From: JAGLQA01 sp023135565
GTDB taxonomy: Bacteria; Acidobacteriota; Aminicenantia; UBA2199
DNA length: 64,000 bases
Assembly (NCBI GenBank): GCA_030639305.1
Contig: DAOWCY010000001.1
Location: 65,832 to 129,831 of the forward strand
Direction: 5' to 3'
The translations under genes were made by a program, and so were the position numbers. The notes beneath the pieces are model-generated. The model worked only from the letters and a program-made list of their open reading frames with translations. It searched no databases and had not been told where the DNA came from. This document shows positions 59,701 through 64,000 of the stretch, piece after piece; position 1 is the stretch's first letter; each line of letters opens with the position of its first letter.

Positions 59701-61880
59701 TCACCTTATGGCGCGGCGGTTGGCTTTCTATTTATCCGGGGCTGGATATAGAAGTAAACGACCGCATCATCAATCAAGACCAACAAGCCCGCAGCCCGCG
59801 GCGTTTCGTGGTTTTCTACGAAGATACTGCCGGGGAAAACGCCGCCATCCCCCGCGGCCTGTACCTGCAGGGAAAAGGGACACAGGTATGGCAGTACCGC
59901 GGCAGCGGCGAACCGGGAAAAGAAATAACCTGGGTTCCTGTGACGGAACCGGCGTTAGCTGCGGCTGTAGCGGCCCATGGCAGCGATTCCCTCATCGTTA
60001 ACCGGAGACGGCTGCGCCTGAAACCGCGTGGGCCCGGGAATCGCGGCGTGTTCACTTTCGAGCAGCGCGGCCTGGATGGCCGCTGGCGGCCCCTGGCCTG
60101 GAAAGATGGGCAAGTAGGCATAGATAAGTGGTCGGAATTTCTTTTTTTAGAAGGCCGCCTCTGGGCAGCCACAGCCGCCGGGCTGACCTCTTTTTCCCGC
60201 ACCCCCGCGGGCCGGGCGGTTATCGACCCCGACAGCCTTATGGTTATCCGCGAACCCCAGGTGCAGGGGCAAATCCCGGAGGTTACCGACATGGCTTTCG
60301 AAGCTGCCGGCGGCAGCGTGGTAGTGCGCTGCCGGGCCGACAGTAAGCAGGCGTACCGCGGCATTTTAGACGGGCAGCGGGACAGCGGGGTGTTTACCCC
60401 CCTCAGCGGGGAAGCTGCCGATCCTTTTGCTAACAAACTATTAGTGGCTCAAAAAGAGAGCGGTTTCTGGGAGTGGAAACGGGTCAAATGCCGGGATTAC
60501 CACCCCGGTGTGCTGGAAGGAAAGCTGCGGGGAGAAAAAATTCTACTCAGCGGTGGGCGTTTTTCTTTCGATACTATTAATTCCCTGGCCTTTCTCGAAG
60601 AGGCAGCGGCCCCACCTTTACAGGACGTCCAGACCGCCGGGGAAAAAGAAGCCGGTTCTCCTGTTAACAAAAGTTTACGGGAAGCTCAAAAAGGGATGCA
60701 GGTAGAGATCGCCTGCGACGCTGGGGGGTACTACCGGGCAGCAGCCTCCGATCTTCATGCGGCGCACTTTTACAGGCCGCAAATGCCCGGTGTGAATCCC
60801 GCCCACATCAGGGAAGTGCGAGTCAACCGGCAGGGCGGAAAAAAAATATTAGGCTTAAAAACCGACGGCGGGGATTTTATTCATTGGGGGGCAAATGGCG
60901 TTTCCGGGCGCACCGCCCAATTTAGCCAATACCTGTGCGAAGACGGTTTCTGGCGTTATGAGCAGGACGAACCGGGATTGTCCATCACCGTGAGCAGGGG
61001 CGCGGGCAGAGGTACGCAGCGGCGGTTGGAAAATGGCCGTTTCAGCGACGACGTGGTGGTAGGGCTGCCGGTTTGCGCCCGCGACAATGAAGGCGTCTAC
61101 TATCTTTTGCCCACTAAGGCCGGGGTGCTGCGTTTCGACAGGAAGTTCAAACCCGCCGGTATTTACCCGGTGGACACGTTGGAATCAGCCGGTAAGCGAG
61201 CCCCGAATGCTCTTTTTGCCGCCGGGATAGACACGGAACGGACGCTTATCTACGGGGCGAAAGATAATTTTTACCTGTTGGAACAGCCCGGGGTGGTCTA
61301 TCCCGGTCTTTCACCGCAATTGCCGCCCGGAGCGGAGTTATTGGCCGTGGAAGACGGCCCCCAGGATTTTGTGCGCCTGCGCTGGCAAAAGGGTGAGGAG
61401 CGCGGCTGGAGTCTTTTGAAATACCGGGAAGAGGGGGAAGGAAAGGAATATCGAACACCGAACAGCGAATCTCGAATATCGAAGGGCGATCAGGGAAGCG
61501 CGAACCCCGGACAGCGAACAACCGACACCGACCCACGCAGCAAAGAAAACGCTGCTGTTTACCTGTACAACAAGAACGATATTTTCGTTAACATCAGCGA
61601 GTTTCGCAAATATAACTATTACAAAATGAAGATGTCCGCTGCCGAAGGTTGGCTGCAAATTCATATAACGCCCACGCACTTAGAAGCTTCGAGCTATCAG
61701 ACCGGGGCTGCTGCCGGCGGAAAAACCTATCGCCTGAATTTCCCGGATTCTATCCGCTTATTAAACCCCATCGTCAAAGGCGAAACCCTTTATTTAACCG
61801 GCGAAAGGAGGCTTTGGGAGGTCAACCTGGACTACGTCATGCGGCGGTGTTTCGAGGGGGCGGCACCCCCCGCCGATTAG
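53703..61880 (+). CDS. Giant membrane-anchored propeller-like protein (2725 residues)
   Basis: A basic cytoplasmic head (1-34), one membrane segment (about 35-58, VLLRTAAVFVLFLVGGWFLG), then about 2650 residues outside the membrane. The long part is rich in beta strands, with recurring GxxxYD and W-containing turns such as VGTRRDGAGIYDLKTRQWL, FLAGPGRVYRYDQDLR, VGTKAGLQVYSAPGQF. These look like blades of several beta-propellers, comparable to two-component-regulator propellers. No catalytic domain is seen. Two low-complexity linkers (about 320-360 and 2580-2620) contain TCGAA-rich DNA, and residues 1626-1651 are encoded by a dispersed repeat. The frame ends at TAG 61878 but stays open 56 codons further. 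The region is richer in G+C than its surroundings. Confidence 0.82.
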   Translation: MKYNWGNAGQNRGPEQHTEARFRRKSREIKLRNRIDIVLLRTAAVFVLFLVGGWFLGIETGFRQGIFDPPPLRPLTDQRLLVNIRDDIIDKPLLDSVFHPPEESIYISQAGGKLHRYYPRTGLWRRETIELADHLLNPDIFLLRSGSGADARSQRPGSDPDLDSLWGITGGGGLVHGRRGNWRVLVGDSFFSGARGMPVSAKQLTTAAVSGDGRWLVVGTRRDGAGIYDLKTRQWLNLEPRFYDALPAPQVTHLAFCRDHFWIGGPGGLASLRIAGKSPQLTHFPGFSGQIRDLDVDGENRLWVLEKRKNKQGGAGLLRISRIASGEAAPPPSNSLGGRTGKNIESRKKTAANSQGLIKRLIDEKNIYPGLKFEDLHFAYYFAAPGGTDGGFLILAGDAGLFVYDAALHSWQRLFERPVLSALAQPKRKKLFFGYDGGIGVLGMPPLGAPRLLPVVEQRMTRLKLGKPGEVLALSGSGRFYALRRNKVIDSFAAHRRRVDPAEWQGALTFGDTVLFTGKTNSLVHNIVSRDYKKVASADLPDWLTRTRPSPKSLTSGSMTYITSEADGSTDVFAIDTEAAAASRFDEGVNKGSLPGTVTLRRDWQGQGMVLRGGSGDGQIFRFSPWKETLTGAHVPEMSGIPFYDAAPFEQGVMAATYSGLRHYDYRRRAWRSYKNVPIVSGYPAELANAAGQLFIRTSRGSLTVLRAGDNFFTVIKEKRFDFSDEQLSDVMEADGRLFLAGPGRVYRYDQDLRSIIDSWRIAGSGAVKLAGLVGSQPLALCRGKAYIGSDALDPGAGEVLNLSVGPDYVWTVRGAAAPATHLYLKAYPVNNPFSGTGARCFFRNPGAGAGIDSILDAVELPGREVIAVSTPKGLRFYSPRSRSWYSSKHSGGELYVVGEHLLIAGLNKDNRFDLTAVKPAALRLPGAGYTSTFVSRGKRGAAGPDPFTAPVTFNRALSFPAVQYAVNKSAGKLAYITPGGGVVEWRSADESRRELLAAPGEQPVSANLRRLFYRDTAFGKYLLCTTTGNIRRYDLDKRTWQKISLDIPEISDISISRQGDRDMAVVKNGGGEFFICDFDRSRAAVYPDRTPTKQVFRPGAAFGSPAESLMDVQQRGLSLWTFVLKDRIKYFSPLTRKWVEVRLEGISGEPSFCKLQNRGIIKANNGRSYWVAVKPGPHPRQFARYDLKAGETTAVDGSGSTWKLTPGGKLFKQPLSKKGVYFEESILFEQPFLLAPGRVQGAYRWQDLILFDTTEGMRALDTVRYREAQLPGAARDFGAIVEARREGGLLRLRNRAGRLLLLEQKREGYDVLMTVRRETGAGAFDGKNGAGETPQPGAIEDTWPALKSRVVRLPDGSSAYNPLTRLRVNSSGELLAEGHSRAKRLAPSGTVAVDMLPPALNVGWLQWQRENRSFRVETHAGPKVLSRLDFIKNDKLIFEEVDALMVDFKAGDAAGPARNRFIAANSHGTWTYTNDNLSLDDRGIRFRPLGWQRPLSAAHGYFITPGAVYTKDGQPLPAGREHRVRFGDVTLIERIALSRVRGLIAAHSSSGTVTIDAFAAQGFAWDRNKRGLAYTQNGLLIQSDAGIHPVDSYAGFEKPPGQGQLYSEDKGVVYFYIPANFSVNAAQRLNKSFAGVQGAVFQKRPLPAGGKKKQIAGLWKPLVGSPWANRTLVDNDTWQWQLKNGRISIRLKGKAHNFRVISGNSGLSFSSDRLVDAAVYKNRLFVKSEAFLEIADLVSGLGHLKAQRLAVSPFQGLKVIRRAGGRRDLTARQGGSYFTWNETGSRFQPAAAADDPRKPRVIAQLPQNSPLLRFTLRSGAVQKELLLTGSSGSNWVPFRFSDRRFPFDVVTSIAARGDTLYVGTKAGLQVYSAPGQFLGLNSMSKFYGLRGRGGALQEIKKVGIPLNSPDVVMAYSPARGIEILPDGSIKNIAKPTASNRWLRLQTGFWRWYTEKEDRLFVQYKDRRGNFSPASSAIISKGLMLHDHIVDIAAFDDRAFTLWRGGWLSIYPGLDIEVNDRIINQDQQARSPRRFVVFYEDTAGENAAIPRGLYLQGKGTQVWQYRGSGEPGKEITWVPVTEPALAAAVAAHGSDSLIVNRRRLRLKPRGPGNRGVFTFEQRGLDGRWRPLAWKDGQVGIDKWSEFLFLEGRLWAATAAGLTSFSRTPAGRAVIDPDSLMVIREPQVQGQIPEVTDMAFEAAGGSVVVRCRADSKQAYRGILDGQRDSGVFTPLSGEAADPFANKLLVAQKESGFWEWKRVKCRDYHPGVLEGKLRGEKILLSGGRFSFDTINSLAFLEEAAAPPLQDVQTAGEKEAGSPVNKSLREAQKGMQVEIACDAGGYYRAAASDLHAAHFYRPQMPGVNPAHIREVRVNRQGGKKILGLKTDGGDFIHWGANGVSGRTAQFSQYLCEDGFWRYEQDEPGLSITVSRGAGRGTQRRLENGRFSDDVVVGLPVCARDNEGVYYLLPTKAGVLRFDRKFKPAGIYPVDTLESAGKRAPNALFAAGIDTERTLIYGAKDNFYLLEQPGVVYPGLSPQLPPGAELLAVEDGPQDFVRLRWQKGEERGWSLLKYREEGEGKEYRTPNSESRISKGDQGSANPGQRTTDTDPRSKENAAVYLYNKNDIFVNISEFRKYNYYKMKMSAAEGWLQIHITPTHLEASSYQTGAAAGGKTYRLNFPDSIRLLNPIVKGETLYLTGERRLWEVNLDYVMRRCFEGAAPPAD
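58579..58655. repeat. Palindromic-repeat arm read in frame inside the giant gene
   Basis: GCCGCGCAGCGGCTCAACAA, AAGTTTTGCGGGGGTGCAGG, GGGCAGTTTTCCAAAAGCGC, CCCCTGCCCGCCGGAGGC. The same order as the right arms at 19177-19230 and 29686-29738. It encodes residues 1626-1651 without a stop. Confidence 0.85.
61447..61532 (+). repeat. TCGAA-type degenerate short repeats in the giant gene
   Basis: AATATCGAACACCGAACAGC, GAATCTCGAATATCGAA and GCGAACCCCGGACAGCGAAC form a run of about 8-10 base steps ending in CGAA. A shorter piece is at 54729-54745. It encodes a polar linker (TPNSESRISKGDQGS). Confidence 0.7.
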
Positions 61881-62051
61881 CTGCTTATCAACCTGCCCGA
61901 ATTCCAACGTTTGCAGCGGCAGTATAATAGGTTAACGGAGGCTGAACAGCAGAAGGCACTCTCCTTTTTCAAGCAGTTAAAACCGGTCTTCCAGGCAAAA
62001 GGGGTTTACGTGGTCGCAATTAAGCAGGGCGGAGTGATGAATTATAATTAA
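61881..62051 (+). pseudogene. In-frame continuation of the giant gene after a TAG
   Basis: Directly after TAG 61878-61880 the same frame runs 56 codons (LLINLPEFQRLQRQYNRLTE at the start) to TAA 62049. The tail has normal protein character and no start codon of its own, so the TAG probably truncates an older, longer protein. A GC-rich GGGGGCGGCACCCCCC block lies just before the TAG. Confidence 0.55.
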
Positions 62052-62065
62052 TAGAAAAAAAGGGG

Positions 62066-62743
62066 CTATACTATTTTCTCGATACCGAACCAGATAAAAG
62101 GAATACTAAAAGGCCCAAGACGGAAATACATCCTGCCCAAATAGAGATCGGAATCAGGTAACCGCCTGATCTCATCTATTAGGGGACGATGGAATATCCA
62201 CTTGTTAATAACCACATTGTAGTCGATTTTTAGTGATTCCAGGGACTTATCCTGTACGGCAGGCGAGACATATATCTTGAAAGGCAGATAAGCCCGGCCC
62301 CGCCGGCACCAATAATTGATCCCGCTCACCACACCTTCTTCTTTTCCTCTTTTCACCGGCATATCCTCATCTAAAAGCCGCTTCTGGAAAGTCAACGGCT
62401 GGGAAAACAGTTTCCCTGTCAGCACATCTCTCAACTTTCCCACATAAAGTGAGAATATAAATTTCCCGAAAAACCAAAATTTGATATGGGAATTATTGCC
62501 TTTAAAAGTATGGCCGCGCAGGTCTTCTTCCCGGGGCACGAGCGAGTGTTTGAAGATTTTCTTAAAATTCCCCGCCTTAGCCGCCGCTAAATCCCACAAA
62601 CAGAAACGCCTTCCGCCTGTGTCGCCGGTTTGAGCGAATTCGTCGATAGCAAGGCCGCGATAATGCTCGGGAGGAAAGAGATTTGCAAATTTCCCGCCCT
62701 TTCTTTCTTTACCCACATTGTTGACAGCTTCTTTCTTACTCAT
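62066..62743 (-). CDS. Hypothetical protein, unknown family
   Basis: 225 residues from ATG 62743 (MSKKEAVNNVGKERK); an ATG at 62788 is possible but overlaps a TATAAT at about 62754-62759. Mixed alpha/beta with aromatic-rich C-terminus (LGRMYFRLGPFSIPFIWFGI). I do not recognise the family; the C-terminal pattern recalls small lipocalin-like or DUF4166-type proteins but this is weak. Convergent with the giant gene. Confidence 0.55.
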   Translation of the reverse strand: MSKKEAVNNVGKERKGGKFANLFPPEHYRGLAIDEFAQTGDTGGRRFCLWDLAAAKAGNFKKIFKHSLVPREEDLRGHTFKGNNSHIKFWFFGKFIFSLYVGKLRDVLTGKLFSQPLTFQKRLLDEDMPVKRGKEEGVVSGINYWCRRGRAYLPFKIYVSPAVQDKSLESLKIDYNVVINKWIFHRPLIDEIRRLPDSDLYLGRMYFRLGPFSIPFIWFGIEKIV

Positions 62744-62885
62744 AATGCTTAAATTATAGGAAAGGGAATTTAAAAAGTCAAGCCGCAAAACCGGTTATTT
62801 TTCTTAAACAGGCAAAGTGTGATATAATTCACTTTCTATCTTTTATCGGATTGCGGGTTTTGTATTGTCTAACCGCGGCTTCTCT

Positions 62886-62942
62886 TGCCGCGCAGCGGCT
62901 TATACCCTGCCCACGTGGTGGGCCCGCCGGCCCGCCGGGGGC
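62886..62942. repeat. GC-box fragment
   Basis: TGCCGCGCAGCGGCTTATAC, CCACGTGG, GGCCCGCCGGGGGC. It lies 22 bases before the peptidase start. Confidence 0.65.
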
Positions 62943-62964
62943 AATTAAATAGAAGGAAGTGAAT

Positions 62965-63780
62965 ATGGATTATTTATTTATTGCCGGTTTTCTTGTGGTT
63001 CTTGTTCTTGTCATCGGGTATATCTTTTACGTTAAGCCTTTTTTCATCAAGCGGAGAAGATTAAAAATCCAGGCGAAACCTACTCCCGGCCATTGGGAAG
63101 AGATATTGCAGCAGCATTTTCCTCAATACAAAAAAATCCCTGTCCCCCTGCGCGAGGAATTGAAAAACAAAATCAAGGTGTTTCTACATGAAAAAAGATT
63201 CCACGGTACTCACGATCTGGAAGTCACCGAAACCATGAAAGTCTTGATTGCCGCCCAGGCCTGCCTGCTGCTGCTTAATCGTGAGACGAATTTTTTCCCC
63301 AAGCTGGTCACTGTCATTATTTATCCTACCGCTTATGTATCGAAGCATTCCGCCGGGCCTATATTCGGAGAATCCTGGAACAGCGGCGAACTGGTTCTTA
63401 CCTGGGACTCGACGCTTCACGGGGCCACCAATATGTTCGACGGGAAGAATGTGGTTTACCATGAATTCGCGCACCAATTAGACCAGGAGGACGGCGTCGC
63501 CGACGGCGCCCCTTTATTGGAACGCCGCTCCGCTTATGCCTCCTGGGCCGCCGTCCTGAGCGAAGAATACGAAACCTTGATCAGCAAGAAAAAGCGCCAT
63601 CGGAAAACCGTAATACATAAATACGGGGCCACCAATCCCGCCGAATTCTTCGCCGTTGCCAGCGAAGCCTTTTTTGAAAAACCCAGGCAGCTCGATAAAA
63701 GACACCCGGAACTTTATCGAGAACTGAAAAATTACTACAAGGTGGATCCTCTGGCCTGGCTTGACCAGAGGAAGACCTGA
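62965..63780 (+). CDS. mtfA: MtfA-type zinc peptidase with N-terminal membrane anchor
   Basis: 271 residues from ATG 62965 (a GTG at 62959 is an alternative; GAAGGAAG lies upstream). A membrane segment near 3-24 (LFIAGFLVVLVLVIGYIFYV) is followed by the MtfA domain: ETMKVLIAAQACLLLLNRET, VVYHEFAHQLDQEDG (HExxH zinc site) and NPAEFFAVASEAFFE with the third-ligand Glu. E. coli MtfA is soluble and regulates Mlc; anchored forms are common elsewhere. The substrate is unknown. Confidence 0.9.
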   Translation: MDYLFIAGFLVVLVLVIGYIFYVKPFFIKRRRLKIQAKPTPGHWEEILQQHFPQYKKIPVPLREELKNKIKVFLHEKRFHGTHDLEVTETMKVLIAAQACLLLLNRETNFFPKLVTVIIYPTAYVSKHSAGPIFGESWNSGELVLTWDSTLHGATNMFDGKNVVYHEFAHQLDQEDGVADGAPLLERRSAYASWAAVLSEEYETLISKKKRHRKTVIHKYGATNPAEFFAVASEAFFEKPRQLDKRHPELYRELKNYYKVDPLAWLDQRKT

Positions 63781-63875
63781 CCCCCAGGGTTGATGAGTCG
63801 TTCTTTAGAAATCTTTCTCTTCGTCGTAATGAACGATATACGTTCTCACCCGGATACGGTTGCCTGGGGTCAAGT
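63778..63875. repeat. Short inverted repeat in front of the transposase gene
   Basis: TGACCCCCAGG (63778-63788) is mirrored by CCTGGGGTCA (63866-63875). The first overlaps the peptidase stop. GGGGTCAAGTCTTG-type sequence is a usual neighbour of RAYT genes. Confidence 0.55.
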
Positions 63876-63911
63876 CTTGTTTTATGACTTTTTAGCTGGT
63901 ATAATTTGATT

Positions 63912-64000
63912 ATGGCCAGACAATTGAGAATAGAATTTCCAGGTGCTCTTTACCATGTAACTCACCGTGGTAATGAGAAAAAACCTGTATTTTTAAATAC
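63912..64000 (+). CDS. REP-associated tyrosine transposase (RAYT), 3' partial
   Basis: ATG 63912 opens a frame running off the window: MARQLRIEFPGALYHVTHRG then NEKKPVFLN. This is the hallmark N-terminus of Y1/IS200-like RAYT proteins, including the HVTHRG start of the HUH region. RAYTs mobilise or maintain palindromic REP sequences. Only 29 codons are visible, so the completeness of the gene is unknown. Confidence 0.88.
   Translation, partial: MARQLRIEFPGALYHVTHRGNEKKPVFLN

Noticed and set aside
31962..61880. Genetic-code change in which TAG is a sense codon
   Set aside because: Several intact genes end with TAG at normal positions (stops at 5437-5439, 9005-9007 and 21434-21436), so the two internal TAG codons are better explained as individual mutations.

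Overview
The window looks like a chromosome segment of an uncultured anaerobic bacterium. It carries Fe-S and flavin electron-transfer proteins, a xanthine-dehydrogenase-type molybdenum hydroxylase with its cofactor genes, an HdrD-like membrane oxidoreductase, FtsEX, MurI, TsaE and a XerC/D recombinase. There is no rRNA operon and one tRNA. The kinase-TPR protein, the leucine TTA bias in many genes and the dense GC-rich palindromic repeats suggest a candidate phylum such as Aminicenantes or another Acidobacteriota relative. That placement is inference; no marker here settles it.

Layout. 1-9007 (+): a NuoF-like subunit (5' end outside the window), a 1288-residue fusion of NuoG-type, GltD-type and molybdopterin domains, then a histidine kinase and an NtrC-type regulator. 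9008-10631: a gene-poor stretch with repeats, a 26-codon ORF with a perfect ribosome-binding site, a scrap of xdhA and a MntA/HepT pair whose HepT lost its catalytic His. 10632-17755 (-): a molybdenum-hydroxylase operon (mocA, membrane protein, xdhC, NTPase, FAD/2Fe-2S fusion, molybdopterin subunit) plus dodecin. 18126-20742 (+): XerC/D and an AAA ATPase gene flanked by two near-identical 42-bp palindromes. 20743-37 kb: an accessory zone with several toxin-antitoxin or HEPN/NTase modules, some broken, two 21-bp tandem arrays, a MITE-like element and the RAYT-associated-looking motif AAAAGGGGACAGGCCGG. Core genes are interspersed: ftsEX, a split transketolase, a zinc-ribbon protein, tRNA(CAU), an AlgJ/roadblock pair, the HdrD-like protein and murI. 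37-49.7 kb: Ser/Thr kinase-TPR, GT1 glycosyltransferase, a cyclic-2,3-DPG-synthetase-like GTPase, carbamate kinase, an unknown 770-residue protein, Nnr, TsaE, a STAS/SEC14-like protein and TrmL. 49.7-62 kb: small unknown genes and a three-gene membrane cluster ending in a 2725-residue propeller-like giant protein. 62-64 kb: an unknown gene, an MtfA-type peptidase and the start of a REP-associated tyrosine transposase at the right edge.

How the genes may fit together: the molybdenum hydroxylase, MocA, XdhC, NTPase, NuoF/GltD/molybdopterin fusion, the cDPG-synthetase-like GTPase and carbamate kinase are the kind of set found in anaerobic purine-degradation loci, in which xanthine-type oxidation feeds electrons to NAD(P)/ferredoxin and carbamoyl phosphate yields ATP. 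Here the set is split over three blocks.

The most unusual signal is the repeat content. Two-armed palindromic elements of about 165 bp and related GC-box cassettes fill most intergenic gaps. Pieces of them are also read through in frame inside at least three genes (the FAD/2Fe-2S subunit, trmL and the giant protein), much like the Rickettsia palindromic elements. A second family of 15-bp hairpin units keeps a fixed GTA loop while both sides of the stem change together, and three of its sites lie just upstream of start codons.
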